NCBI GenBank assembly: GCA_000708835.1
Contig: DF237530.1
Location: 1 to 56,110, forward strand
Direction: 5' to 3'
DNA length: 56,110 nt
DNA from: Klebsormidium nitens
Taxonomy: Eukaryota > Streptophyta > Klebsormidiophyceae > Klebsormidiales > Klebsormidiaceae
Of this stretch, positions 24,022 to 37,120 are shown piece after piece; within the stretch, counting starts at the first letter, position 1, and the number at the start of each line of letters is the position of its first letter. The notes under the pieces were generated by a model. The model saw only the letters and a list, made by a program, of their open reading frames with translations, was not told the origin of the DNA and did not search any database. The translations under genes were made by a program, and so were the position numbers.

Positions 24022-24804
24022 AGATTGCCTCTTGCGGTTGCGAGCCCCTCAGCATTGTATTGGAACACATCCTTTAGACCTGTTTTGAGACACTCCAAGG
24101 TGGGGTTCAGACAGAGGGCCGGGGTGAGAAGTGCCACTAGTGTCATGGACTGTGAAGGTCCCCTCGTGCATGAGGTGAGCGTTCTGATGTGGTTGCAGTT
24201 GACTGCTGTCAGTGTTCCAAGGCTCCTTCTCAATGCACTGTAACTCCACACATGATGCCTTCTCTTTCTGTAGTCTCCCAGCTTAGCGATTCATATCTTT
24301 GCATGAAGCTTGGTCAGGCTTTCACTTGCACGAAAGGAATGTATCGTCATGGCCAGGAATTGACAACACCCTCAGAGGCCTGTTGCTTTGTCATGTTGGA
24401 CAGTGCAGGACTTCTCCTTGTCTGACGGCCTATCCATTCTACTCAAATTGTCAGTTCTTTCCCAGGAGGTTGAATGGAAGGTCACTGAGGGACGTGGGGC
24501 AAAGCATCCAAAGCATGTGAGAATGGCTGTCGTGAAGGCGGCTGCTGCAGGGAGGCAGCTGTGGAATAATCTCAGTGCAATGGTGAGTTTGTTTTGATAG
24601 GCTTAACTTGGAAATTAGGGCCTGGTTCGATCAACGTTGATGTCTTCCATTTTGGAAGCAGGTTAGCCCCACAAGTCTTCCTTGAGGCACGACGCAACAT
24701 TCCCAGATATCACATGCACTGGTGCAGAAGTCGTTTTGATGCCAGGTGTCAAGAAACTGCTTCGGTCTTGCCAGGATGACCGAGATGATGGCCTCTTGTG
24801 TTAG
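24022..24804 (+). CDS. Unidentified small protein gene, 5' exon missing
   Basis: Three exons join in phase 0: 24022-24174 (51 codons, ends CEGPLVHE before gtgagc), 24466-24582 (39 codons, EVEWKVTEGRGAKHPKHVRM start, ends before gtgagt), 24667-24804 (46 codons to TAG). The acceptors are cacagcag, tttcccag and aggttag; the last is weak. The first exon is rich in Arg, Ser and Ala with almost no acidic residues, which would suit an organelle transit peptide, followed by a compact basic domain. I do not recognise a family. The initiating exon must lie upstream, unless translation begins at the internal Met before DCEGP. The open frames between 24268 and 24425 and between 24826 and 25033 could belong to alternative forms. 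Confidence 0.4.
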
Positions 24805-25327
24805 GCCTTGCCATTCTGGGTTTAATTGTCTCAAAAGATTGTCTCAAAAGCAGGCCGGTTAGCAACCAGAGGCTACAGGGAGCTCTTTACATATTCTACG
24901 TCGGCAGAGGTCTGGGGTTTGTATGCAGTAGAATTCCTTGTAGGTTCTGGAAACAGAAGGTCTTGCCAATTGTCCACCTGTCAATGCAGAAGCTTGATTC
25001 AGCGGGCGTAGTGTTTCTCGGCAACTCACCTTGACGTGCCAATCTCGTTGACAGCTGGTATGAGTTTGTCAACTACAGTACTTTGATATTACCTTAGCTC
25101 GCCAAGGGCTTTTATTACTTTATCAAAATTTAGTTGCTGAAGAAGCAAAGGTGTCTGCAAGTTCCTGATGAAAGAATTAGGATTGCCACTTTGATTGCAA
25201 CTTACAGACGGATTTGCATGTCTCCACCTGCCATAGGAGACTCTCCGCGTGTTGCTTCTTGGAAAGACGAGCTGGATCGAAGCACGTGTCGCTTGTCCGG
25301 TGGCATCAGCTTTTACCTTTTTGACAG
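24805..25327. other. Spacer before first coiled-coil gene
   Basis: Contains short open stretches with splice-like borders (for example 24848-24936 ending before gtaggt), but no chain of exons could be made consistent. The promoter and first exon of the coiled-coil gene are expected here. Confidence 0.35.
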
Positions 25328-28300
25328 GCAAAAGGGCCATCTGGCGTGACCAAGGGCCAGCTTGGGAAGAGGGGCCACCATGACACGGTGGCGCAGCGAG
25401 GGCCCTCAATGTCTCAGGTGTCGCCGGTTCATTCGGAGGAGGTTGGTCTCTTTTCTGCCAGTTCATTCTTGTGCGCTTCTGCTTCTGGAGAGGATCAATC
25501 AATCTCTTTATGGCTGTCACCTTTAGCAGTAACTGCCAAGGACAGCCACCCCTGCAAGAGCAGATGATGCTACTAGGAAAGCCACTAAGCGGTTGTAACA
25601 TTAGTATTCAACTAGGTACTGATTTGATGCCAATCTTTGAACACATTCCCTGAGCCAGTGAGCAAACAAGAGGGGATGCCAAATCATCCATCAGGTTTGC
25701 TCGAGGTTCAGACGCTCTGTCCCAGACTCTCCAGTCTGCATTAGGCAACGGCTTCTGTTGTTGTGCATACTCCAAGAACGTTCAAAGTTCAGCGTGAAGG
25801 TTGTGCTCGTCCAGCTGGCATATCCAAGTGGGTGCAGAGATTTGAGCAGGCGTACAGTACTCCAAAAGTCCTGGCAACTCCCGCGCGCCGTAAACCTCTG
25901 ACTTCCTGTGGAATCCTTCTTAACAAGCAAGAGGACATGATTGGCATCATCCCAGAGTCACGAGACTTGGGAAAAGGCAACAGCTGCACGAATGCGACAG
26001 GTGTCCAGATCGATGACTCACATGGTGTCTTCAGCAAGATCACAAAACACTACTACAGCACCTGCACATTCCAGCTGTACGTACTGAGTGGGCAGTAAAA
26101 GCAAAGCTTGTCACCTTGCTGACACCTGTCCTCTCTTATTGTTTTCGCAGGCCGTGTCCGGAATCCCGCGCCTGCCAAGCGCTTTCCCCAATGTCCACCC
26201 TAGCTTCTCGTCCCCTGCCTCCCCGCCAAAGACCTCCAGCAAACCCTCCGAATCCCACAAGACCGGTTGCGCGGCAGCCCCGGTTTCTCCCATCACGGGC
26301 AGGGGCAGGTCCGGGATGAACGGAAGCAGCATTGGATCGCCGGCATCCCCCAGCGCAATCCCCCGCCCTGGGCGCGGCTCTACATCGCAGAGAAGCTCAG
26401 GGTTCATGTCTCCCGGGAAAGCGGATTGTGCACTTCAGCAGGCGGGAACCGCAGAAGTGACGTCCCCAATCAGAAACCGGGCGCTTAAGCAGTCGGAGCG
26501 GGGCTCCGTGGCTTCCCACGTGGACAGAATTCGGGCTGCGAAGGTAAGCGAGACAAAGCCTCCTCGCAATTGAGATTCTTGATCTGCATTCAGTTTCGTT
26601 CATTGTGCGTGCGCTTTGTCTGGCAGGTCAGGAATGCAGTCGCAGCGTTCAGGTTGTCTGTCAGTGATACGCGGATTTACCGTGCAAGTTATTCCCATGC
26701 AAGTTAAGCCGGTTCCTTAGGCCGAATAATTTTCAAATCCTGGTTTGGAATCTCCAGCGAACATTGTCGCAAGGCTCAACTTGAAGGAACACGAGAAGAA
26801 GCAAGAAAGTTGTTGTCCACGATGGCACAGCTGTAACTGGAAACCCGAGTGCAAGCACCTCGACGAAGCCACAAACCTCCAGCATGCTATCTTTCTCAAT
26901 CCCCGTAATGTTGTTGAGTTAATCGCCTTCTATTCTTGCAGGTCCCCAGCGCCCTTCCCTCTTCACCGGTGCACCACCCCACCGGCAACACCACAACGGA
27001 CCGGGCACCTCGGAGAGCGCCAACTAGCCCCGAGGGTCGCGGCAAGACTGCCACGTGGCGCGCGCCCGGGAGCCCCCCCTTCATTGGAACAAAGACCAGC
27101 GACGGCGGCAGCAAGCACCTCCGCCGGAACGTCGCCGCAAAGTCAACGGGCGCGGCGAAGAGTGCCGGTCTGTTCGTCGAGAGCCCCTCCAAGCTGGCAA
27201 GAAGAGTGGCGGCGGGGTCAGGAGACGAGGCACCGGGCAGCGCAGCGCAGACGACGGAAGGTTCAGAGGGCGCAGGTGGGGGAGCAGGTGAAGCGCAAAT
27301 AATGCGCGGGGTACAACTCGGGCAGCACCGCTGGGAAGCCAATGTCCAGGTAAGAAGCCTTTTTGGTGGCTTTGGTTCTATGCTTGGTGCCTTCCGTGAA
27401 TGCAAAGCTTTCGTAGCCGGGCAAGTCGATTGCCTTTTTTTAACCGGAGGCATGCCGTTCCTTTGCGCTTTTCGTGCGAAGGCACCGGCGTTCGTTCCGT
27501 AAGACTCGCAGCAGAGAACGTGTCTTTTATGGTTTCGCTACGAATTGTTCGACAATGAAAGTAATTGCTCTGCCAAAGTCACTCGATACTGTAACATCAT
27601 CCTGTGCGAGGTGAATAAATGTTGATCTTCTCGTGTCCGACTAAAGTCAATCAGAGGGAAGTTGCAGAAGTTGCGCGGACTTGCATACCTGCAATGCTAC
27701 CACTGTTCAATCCGTACCAAGATCTGCTCCGACTCTGTACTTTTCTCCTGATCACTTTGAAGAAACTCTGAAGTTTGAATGCCCACTGCGCGCAGGACAA
27801 CATCACGGTCAGGGGCGTGATCTACACCCACCCCTTCTGCGACACGCCGCAGGACGTGTCCGGTGACGTTGCGGACGCTGGCGCTGACGTCACCGCCGCC
27901 AACTCCGCCGCTTCGTCTTTGGAAATGCTGACAGGGGTTCCCGGGCAGGGGCGGGATGCCGCCATGATCCAGGTGCATCTCGGGTTCGCTGACTACCGCA
28001 ACGAGGCGACCGACGAAGCCAAGGAGGTGAGGGAGGAGTTGAAAAAGTCGTTCTGCTCTTCCTTATGGATAAGAATCTGATGTCATAGCTGGTGCATCAT
28101 CATGCAATTAGTAGAATTGCTTCATTGTGCCAGGGCTCACGAGGAGAGTTTAGCGTCTGCGTTCAACTCCGCAAAGTCATATGAAGTAGCGGTGAAGCTT
28201 GAAGATGAAGCGTGTCTAGAATCTGTCCCTCCGAGAGTATCCACTCGCTTGTTTTAAAAAGCTTCCCAGTTTTGTCGTCGGGAAATCAGCTAAGCAACTT

Positions 28301-31300
28301 ATCCAACTGCTGGATTTACCATTGGAAGGTCCGTTTGAATCATGTTAAGAATTGTCGTGCATTGCATTGTGTCCACCATGTTTCGACGACTCCTCCATGA
28401 CACCGGTACGAGCAAAGATATGAAGGCTCGTAGGCTCTCCAAGTGGCCTTATCTGGCAGTACATGCTTCTAACAAACACTGTGCGTTCGCAGTTTCCGGG
28501 CGAAATCAGGGATCTCCTCCATCCCTTCTCCCTTCCCGAACCGAGCGACACTTTGAGCAGCGCAGCCAAGGGTGCGCTCGGCGACGCGGCCGGCACGTTG
28601 GGCGCCGCGGCCGGTAGCATCCTAGACGACGCGGCCGCGGTTCCACCCGTGACAGCCGACGCGGCCGCAGTTCCGCCCGTCGCAGCCGACGCGGCCGCAG
28701 TTCCGCTCGTCGCAGCCGACGCGGCCGCAGTTCCGCTCATCGCAGCCGAAGCGGCCGCGGTTCTGCCCGTTGAAGACAAGCCTGCAGCCGCGGCGGTTCC
28801 GCCCAGCGCAGCCAACGCGGCCGCAGTCCCGCCGGTCGCAGCCGACGCCGCCGCGATTTCGCCCGTCGCGGCCGCCGACCGCGATCCTGACCCGGCCGCC
28901 AGGCAATTCCCTGAGATGGCGGCCAAGGAGGCCGACGCGAGCATCAAGGACGCCCGGATGGAGGCGGAGTCGGGCGACCCCGGGGCGACGACGACGCTGT
29001 TTGAGGCGGGACAGGATGTGGCTGATTACGTGTCACAGGTGAGGGGTGACCGTCAGGACTACGCGTAAGGGTCAAGCAACCGCTTGTGCGTCTTATGTGC
29101 GTGCAGGGGGCTCGCATATTCTGCTTGCCTTTGACTGGTTTTTCAATTTCTGCCTCAATCTTCCTTTCGTCTTGAGACGGTTTTTTTCCAACGTCTTTGT
29201 GATTATCCTGACAACTTTCGTTCGAAAAGCATGCCACTGAAAGTGACTTCCAAGCTGAGGCAGCAGATTTCGGCAGGCATTTCCAGTTCAAAGTCATGCC
29301 GGTCCTAGACGGTGTAAGATACTCTGCTTGCATCTAAACTTCGGACCTACATACGGCGACCACAGCGTCGATTCCTCGCAGAAAGCTCGTGGAAAGCTCT
29401 TGCTCGACGGTTGCCGAACCAGCAAACCTTACATCTGGTTGACCCGTTTCAAACTGTCAACTCCATCTTGTACAGGCCCTAGACGACCCGGAGGCGCTGG
29501 CCCGGACACTTCCGTCTCCACCCCGGGCGACAAGCTGCAACGCGCGGCTCGCGGCCTGCCCCGCGACGCTATCGGCGACACGACAAACCGAGTGACCAAC
29601 GCCCCCGCCAGCACGCCCGCCAGCGCAGGCCAGAAAGCGCGCGACTCGTCGCCCAGCCGTGCGCGCGCCAAGGTGCGGGACGGCTTTAAGGGCGAGAGGA
29701 GCACGCTGCCCCCGAAATTCGAGGCGCTCGGGTTGGAGGCAGACCAGGCAGTGGAGAAGAAGCACGGCTGGCAGGAGAGGGAGAGCCCGGCGGAGGCAAC
29801 CGGACGAACGTCGGTGGCGCCAAAACGAAAGATGGCGGTTGAGGAGCAAGCGGGGCACGGGCGTACGGGCGCTGGCAAGATGGTGAGCACAGAAAAATTC
29901 TCAGATCAGAATGTGCAACTCAAGATCTTTGCGCGGGTTTCAAATGTTTTTCCTCTTGCGGATCTGCCGCCCAGATTTACTTGCTTTTTGGGGACTTCTT
30001 GTGTTCCGTAAGCTGCACTTGTATGCAGATTGACAATTTTATCTCCTCGTCGTGCTGGGGGCTGCCAACTGATGTTCACATGGTTCAAATTGCCTTCACT
30101 GCAGCTGCTTTCAATCAGGGCTCGTCGGCTCTTCTTCTCACCTAGTACCTATTCCTTCACTTTCCATTCTTCGATCGTGATGACGTTAGGCGCGGTCACC
30201 TGCTACCAACTCAGCAGATTCTGATTCGACAAAGCAATCAATTTGTCGAAACCAAGGCGCAAGACTCTCTCAGACAGTCGCCTAGCGTTCAAACCTCTCA
30301 AAAATGGACGACCGGAACACCAACCCTTTGCCTGAAAGGCAGAAGCCTTCAAATAACAGCCTCAGAAACAGCATCCAAGGACGTTCTCTAAGTTCGCCTA
30401 CACGCATGCAGGACGTCGGTGGGTTAGAAGCCCTGTTCTATCAAAACCCGCTATTCGGTGCGGGCGAAACGCTAGCGGACGACGATCTCGGCGCGGCCGC
30501 CGATGCGCGCGGCCCCGACGACGACGCGGCCGCCTACGCGCCCGCCACTACAGCCGGCCGCGAGACAGGCGCGGCCGCCCGCGCGTTCGGCGCGATCGGG
30601 GCCCGGCGGGAGAGCAGGCCGCCCCCTAGGTTTGCTGGGCTGCTCAGCGGAGGCCCAGGGAATGCTGAAGATGGGGACGGGGGTTTACCGCTCGAGTGGA
30701 AGTGGATCGGGGAGGAGGCGGGGCCGTTCAAAGCGGAGGCGATGCGCGCGCAGGCGGCCAGATTGGAAGCGGAGCTGGCGGCTGCCCAGGAAGCGCTGCA
30801 GACTGCCGAGCAGGAAAATCAGGCCACCGTGGCCAAGTGAGTTCCCAAAAGAATGTTCACATTGGCTTTTTAATTGACCGACTCGATAGATTTGTCGGAT
30901 CAGTAATCGAAAGTTTTGTGTCCGCACCATCATTAGGATGTGGGCTTTCCTCGACGTGCCTCTTGTCGAGGAGAGTCTGAGAAACTTTTAACGCCAGCAT
31001 CCTCTCGCATCGGGATAGAGGATATCGGGCAGCGTCAAGGCCGATTGTTCGTGGGGTTGTTACTTTTAAATCCCGCCGCGTTCTTTATCGACATGCAGTG
31101 TCATCGTACAGTCACAACTTAGATGCAAGCTTTTCCACACAACTACTTGCTCTCTTTCCTCTGCAGAGTCGTTGCTATGGAAGAGCAGGCCAACCAGCTG
31201 CAGAAGCTGGTGGACAAACTAGGCGCGGCGGGCGTCGAGAAGGACGGTGCGATTGGGAAGCTGGAGGAGTCGCTCACGCAGCTCGAGCGCGCGTACATGG

Positions 31301-34300
31301 AGACCGCCGCGCAATTGGCTGAGGTGAGAGCCGACGTGGACGTAGGAGTGGCGCGAAGTTCTGCATTATAGCATATCTTGAGATTACAGCAACATATGTG
31401 ATGCTCGGGCTTTGAACTGTACAAGGAGAAACAAAAGATCTGCTCTAGTGAACGCTGCGGAAAACAGGGGTGGATTCGAATCGGGAGACCTGTCTGTCAC
31501 AAGCAGCTCGCGTACGTCTACCGGGCTTTCCATTTGAGGTGGAAATTTATCGCCCGGAAGTCGTGTCATGCTTCCAGGCTTTCTGTGCATCGCTGATGTC
31601 AGATAGGATCTGACGGATCTACAAAATGTTTTTCCTAGGTATGGGCTGACCATCGACGGCTGATTGTGTGCAGGACGCCGCGGACAAGCACCTACTTGCC
31701 TTTCTGGAGCAGAGCAAGCTACAAGTAGGTTGCTCAGCCTCAGATCTCTTGGCCTGACGCTTTGTTTCTCTTTCTCCTGTCTGTACATTGAAAATGCCTT
31801 CAGTACTTTCGCTGATAAGACAGCCGCCGGTTCTGCCTTCAAAAGAGAAGGTGTCGATCATAGCGGACGAGGAGGAGACTCCACTGGCACGAACCCACTT
31901 GGGGCCTCGGCTTTCAGCACATCCTCGAGTCCGATCGTTCTCATCGGCTCGTCTCGTGTTCTTACGCGATATTCTGGTCAAATTCCCCCCGTTTCTGAAG
32001 GAGTTTATGGTACACTGACGAAAATTTACGGTGCACAGGAGGACACGGGCGAGGAGCTGCAAGCCGTGACGACCGCCCGGCACGCTGCCGAGAAAGCGGT
32101 GGAGCAGTTGACCGCCAAACTGGACGCCGCGAGGGCTCTGGAAGCGGAGCTCGCAGAGCTGCAGGGGAGCAAGATCGTGCTGGAGAAGCAACTCCAGGCT
32201 CTGGTAAGTGCATCGCTCTCATTGCAAAATCCACTCAGAAGAAATAGGACGCACATTGCCAGTAATCTGTTTGATATATAAGTAGCAAACTCTGTCACTC
32301 CCCTCCATACCAGGTTGGCTGCACCCTGCTGAGCATTCCGAGTTTAAACGGGCGGTGTGTCTCTTCGACCCGGCGGTATTGTACAAACGTGTGTTGTATG
32401 GGTCTTGTATGCATTCCCGCCCTGTGATAGTACTGCGCTTTGAAGGGCACAAGAAAGGCCTCTCCCTGTTTCTTGATTCTCCGCAGAGCATTTTGCTTCA
32501 GGGACAACCGCTACTGTCACTTCGAACTTTGTAGGGGCGAACTCGAGAAACGTGCGAGAACCATTCTTTCAGCTACCTATTTGAATCATCAATGTCTGAA
32601 GTCTCTCCCACACTTTGGATCTCTGCAGACCGCTGAGAGGGACGAGAACAGCCGGCTCTTCCACGCAGCTCAGCAGGCTTCCGCAGACCTCCGCACCACC
32701 GTCTCCAGCCTCCAGCAGGACCTGGACGACGCCACCGAGAAGCTGACCACCGCGGAGGAGGAGCGGACCGCCGTCGAGGCAAAGCTCCACGTCGTACTCC
32801 AAGAGAAGGACGAGGCGGCGCGCGCGGTGTCGGCGGCCCAGAGCGAGATGCAAGCGCTCGCCGCCTCCAGCGCGGAGCTGCAGAAGAAGTTCAACAACTC
32901 GGAGAAGCAGCTGAAGGGGGTCAACGAGCGGCTGCTGCTGTCGATACAGGAGAAGATCCACCTCCAAGCGCAGGTGCGGAATGAGACCTGCCTCTTCCAG
33001 TATAGACTTGGTCGATATTGACTTTCTTCAGACTACGTATTCGAGTGCAAGATTTGAGCTTTTGAATCAATTTTTTCAAGACAGCCTGATTTTTGTGGGA
33101 ACCGCGATGGGCCGGGCTTTGATCTTCAAATTGCTGCTGCAGGTCGCCCAGATGGAAGAAGCACTGGGCGAGATGATCAAGGAGAAGGACGCATTAAAAA
33201 CCGAGCTCGATGCGGAGAAGGGCAACGCGGCGGGCGCCGCAGCGCGCGTGTCTAAGGCAAGTTGACGAGTGCGATTTTGAAATTCTTTGAGCCGGTTGCA
33301 AGACGGAGCACTTGTTCAAGCAATCAAGCTGTGAACTCTCCCACCGCTACATTGACCGCGACACATCCGGAAGAACTTCATTCAGGGAGATTGGAAATGG
33401 CAGTCAGCCGCAGGGCGTAAACTCAAAGATTGCTCCTCTTGCCTCGACTTTGCAACGCTTGGGGAGATCGCGTCCAGTCAGAAAAAGGAAAAGGGGACCG
33501 TCCAGCCGGCCGTGCCTTATGGCAAGGTTTGGCTTCTTGCCATCAGACACACTAACTTTTGAGGACATTAGATCGGTTAGATTGCCTCGTCCCTCTCCGT
33601 TTCATGTCGACGAACAAACATGTCGAGAGGAAAAAAATGACTATCCCTTTACAAGGCGGGAAACTTTATTTCAGAGTTCGACTTTGTGCTGATCGTGACG
33701 TCACATTACCTCCCACGCCCACACGTGTGAACAAAATTGTCACCGCCGCTGAATGCGCGGACCATTCTTCCCCAATTTGCAGCTGCAGGCCGCCCTGGCC
33801 GCTTCCGAGCAGCGCGTCACCGTCCTCCGGGCGGAGCACGCCACGTGGCAGGCGGAGAGTGCTCGCATCCAAGCCGAACGGGACGGCGCCCTCTCGGCGG
33901 AAGCCACGTGGCGCGCCGAAGCGCAGCGCCTGGTTTCGGCGCTGGCTGCAGCCGAAAAGGAGAAGGCCGTCTTCCACGAGGCCATCGATGGCTATGAGGA
34001 ACGGCTGACGGAGGAGGGGCGGACCGCAGAGGCCGAGGCGGCGGCGGAACGGGAAGCGGAGCTGGAGCGCCAGATGGAGCGGTTGCAGGCACAGGTGAGA
34101 TCGGTGTCGACGCTGGGAAAACAGGACATCCGTGGCCTCGACTGCTGGTTTCTGCGCTCTCTGGGAAAAGGTTCGAGTTATGTGTAAGAAACCGTAGGAG
34201 TAAGGCTTGAATCAATTCTCAGATCGAGTGACTGGTATCGGGAAAGCTTAAAAGCCTACTTTTGGGGTTTACTCATCGCATTCACTAAACGTGTCCAAAA

Positions 34301-37120
34301 ATCTCAATCGCTTCGATGGCCTCCAGCATCGTCAACGGCTGCTTGCTGGTGTAACAAGACTGCTTCTTTGTGAATTCGGACCCTTTAAGTCCCGTTCCTT
34401 TCAGGATCTCTCGAAAGTTATTTCGCTTTATTTCAACGGGAAAATGTGGCTTTGCAGGTCGCCGCACTCAAGCAGAACCTCGAGCAAGCCCGGGGACCGA
34501 CGCCGGCCGCGTCCGCCAAGAAAGCCGTCGCAGAGCTCCAGGGCAAAACCGAGGCTCTGAAGCAGAAGCTCGCACGAGCTGAGGTGAGATTGAGCTTCTT
34601 GCAGCCTTTTGCTGCCCAACTTGAAGCTGGTGGCAAGATGCGCAGAACAATCATATGCATCTAGGTTCAGAAGGCGAGGCTTTCCCGGTCCTTTGAACCA
34701 AGGTCTTGCAACGTGAAATTCCGTCTAGAGTACGGTAGAAAGAACAACGGCTGACTTCCTCCGTTAGTCAGCCTCTGCGGTACCTTCTTCTGTACTTTCT
34801 GACTTTGCACTCACCTTTCCAGAGAGAGAAGGGGGAGGCGTCGGATGAGATGTTCAAGACGATGAGCGAGAAGTTGGCCACGCAGCGCACGCTGCATCAG
34901 CAAGCGCTACAAGAGGAGGCGCGCAAGGTCGAGGAGCTGAGCACTAATCTAGAAGGCGCGAAGCATAAGGCGTACAAGGCGGAGCAGCAGCGGGAGGCGC
35001 TGGAGCAGGTAAGGCCACCGCGAGACTGGTCTAAATGGGAAGCATTCTCGGGGTCGAGGGTCATTTTTGAGGATATTGAACTTGGGCTGCCGTGTGCCTT
35101 CGTATATCGCCCCTTCTCGCGGGCCGGTGACGACCTCATGCCAAGAGAATTATGGACTCTTGAAATTTTTACTTCACTACCTAAGCTTATAATTAATTAG
35201 CTCCCCGTCTTGTTCGAGGCTTGGAATGCTTGGGATTCCCGATAAACGGGTGTCCGTCTGGCTTGGCTTTGTGTTGACTTGTGCTTGGCGTAACCTTTGC
35301 AGAAGGTGGCGCAGCTGACGAACGCAATTAATGCAAGCGGCACCGCCAAGGAGGCAAGTCTTCAGCACGCCTCGGTTGCTCCACTCCTGCATGCTTTCTG
35401 GCCTCTCTCGCTCGCCTCAAGGGCTGCTCCATAGCAATGTCAGATTCATGTGAAGGTCTTGACTGATTCTCTTGCACAACGGTAAGGACGGCTGTTGGCA
35501 AATTGCAGAGAGGCTTGGTCTGTTGTCCATGTCGTTTAGGACAAGATAAATTTAGCATCTTTCACTTTCTTTTCAATTGGATCGAATAAGCGACTGATCG
35601 TCAATGTTGCCCTCTCTGCTGCAGCGCGTTGACATCAACAACAGGATCGCGGAGCTAGAGAAGGAGGTACGCTTGGACTTGACACAAACTATCATCTCCG
35701 AAGTCTGCGCTTCCACAGTGTTGACAGGGTTGCCATTGTTTGAGAAGTTTTCTTGCATGCGCAATGAGGTTCTCTAGCTCGCTGTTGCTGATCGCTACGT
35801 CATCCGTAGTGCATTTAGAGAACGACCAGACGTACGACTGAGAATGACAAGTCCTTCGCAGGCTGCCTTCTTCCGCAAGGAAGCGGAGCAAGCGACGGCG
35901 CAGCTCCGATCCCTTTCCGTAAGCAGCTGATATGAAACTGAGAGTTTTTACATATCGTAAGGATGTTGTATCATGGGCATTAATAACATGGTAGTCTCAG
36001 GAGCATGGGGACGGCCGCTTGCGTCCTGCAAATGGCCCACGGCGAAGTCGTTGTAATTGCCCGATGTATCTACGAAGTCTCCAGTATTTTGTGTAAGACC
36101 TCATTGACAATTTGCTTGATGGCTTTTCTGGTTCCCCTCTTGTCAGCCAGCCCACCCTAACTTCCTGGGATGCGCAGAAGTCGACGGTCCGCCATTTATA
36201 ACCTGCTCGGATGTTTTGCGCAATCGCTCGCTGTATCTGCTTTGAGCTCCAATGTCTCGCTGCCATCGTTTCGCTGACGGGCGATTCCCTACACAGCGGA
36301 ACACAGCTTGCTCGCCGCCCGAAAGTTCGTCCCTGCCCGGCCCCCCTCAAGTAAGTTGTCCACGTGTCAGTGCACCACTGTCTTATCGGAAGCTGCGGCT
36401 CACCTTATCTCAAGCTGAGCCTCCATCAGAAGCCGTGGGAAGCATAGGGGTGTGTCATATAAACTGCCGCTCTTAGAGAAGCATCAGATTTGACGTCCTG
36501 GACTTGCCAGCATGCCCCTGCCGCACAGTTGTTGCATCGCCCGGTATCTATCTGTTTCTTCCTGCTAGAGGATTCTGCTACGAGTCGTCGCGCGCAGGTT
36601 CACTGAAACGTGCCCACAGAAGCACCCGTTGCGGTTTCGTTGATATCTGCATTTAAGAAAGATGATGTTCTTTGCTTTATTCGCTGGACCCTCTCTGTTC
36701 TCGTACGGCTGCTAACCTTAAAACCAGATACGAGGAGGCTCGTTACATTAGATATGGTGCCGAACCCGTCCTATTTGTCCCTCTACTGCAGAATGTCGAA
36801 ACGCCGAATTCCGTCTTGGGACCTGAAAAAGCTTTTGAAAGTTTGTCGCCATCCCGTGCTGCTGCCAAGGTGAGGAGTGAAAGGGTTCCCTTGCGAAAGC
36901 TGTTGATCCCTAAAAACCGCAGAAGAGGCTAATATCCAAGCTCGTCCAAAAAACATCCTCCTGTGCGAGACGCATGGGGCACAATCTTCGGCGCACATGT
37001 GCACTTACCAACGGTGTCTCTCGAGAGCGACTTTGGACAACAAAGTTGATTACGACTTTGCGATTGAAAGCTCAAATCAGATGTGTGCAATTTTTGCAGG
37101 CCTTCAAACGGCACGGTTAA
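25328..37120 (+). CDS. Long coiled-coil protein, copy 1 (start uncertain)
   Basis: Firm exons, each bounded by AG and GT/GC and in frame: 26151-26543, 26942-27349, 27796-28026, 28493-29038, 29476-29882, 30412-30836, 31167-31323, 31674-31724, 32039-32203, 32629-32973, 33143-33256, 33783-34094, 34458-34583, 34823-35008, 35303-35353, 35625-35666, 35862-35918, 36297-36350, 36792-36869, 37100-37120 (TAA). Tentative: 25328-25417, 25850-26080, and a 28-nt exon 29382-29409 needed to fix phase. About 1400 residues from 26151. The N-terminal half is Ser/Pro/Ala-rich, basic and disordered, with a decapeptide repeat; from 30750 on it is heptad-rich coiled coil (LEAELAAAQEALQ, KLTTAEEERTAVEAKL). No catalytic domain. 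Donors after 33256 and 35353 are GC. An ATG in good context at 30304 lies in frame and could start a shorter form. Function unknown; cytoskeletal or scaffold role is a guess. Confidence 0.75.
28621..28876 (+). repeat. 30-bp coding minisatellite, Ala-Val-Pro decapeptide repeat
   Basis: About eight units of 30 bp in exon 28493-29038 encode variants of DAAAVPPVAA. Third positions and residues 7-9 vary (VPPVTA, VPPVAA, VPLVAA, VPLIAA, VPPSAA, ISPVAA), and one unit is expanded (EDKPAA). Each unit carries the GC-rich core gcggccgc. The frame is kept through every unit, so length change by whole units would be tolerated. A looser echo, AAAYAPATTA, occurs in the next large exon near 30530. Confidence 0.9.

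Noticed and set aside
25089-25601. 170-codon minus-strand frame
   Set aside because: It resembles no family, has no neighbouring minus-strand exons, and overlaps a more plausible plus-strand exon at 25328-25417.
28345-28947. 200-codon minus-strand frame rich in Thr/Ala/Gly repeats
   Set aside because: It is the reverse complement of the GC-rich decapeptide repeat exon. The plus frame has consistent splice borders and phase, so the antisense frame is a shadow.
29476-29600. Reading exon 29476-29882 in phase 0 (ALDDPEAL...)
   Set aside because: It hits a stop after about 39 codons. The alternative frame is open for 135 codons to a good donor and only needs the 28-nt exon at 29382-29409 to repair phase.
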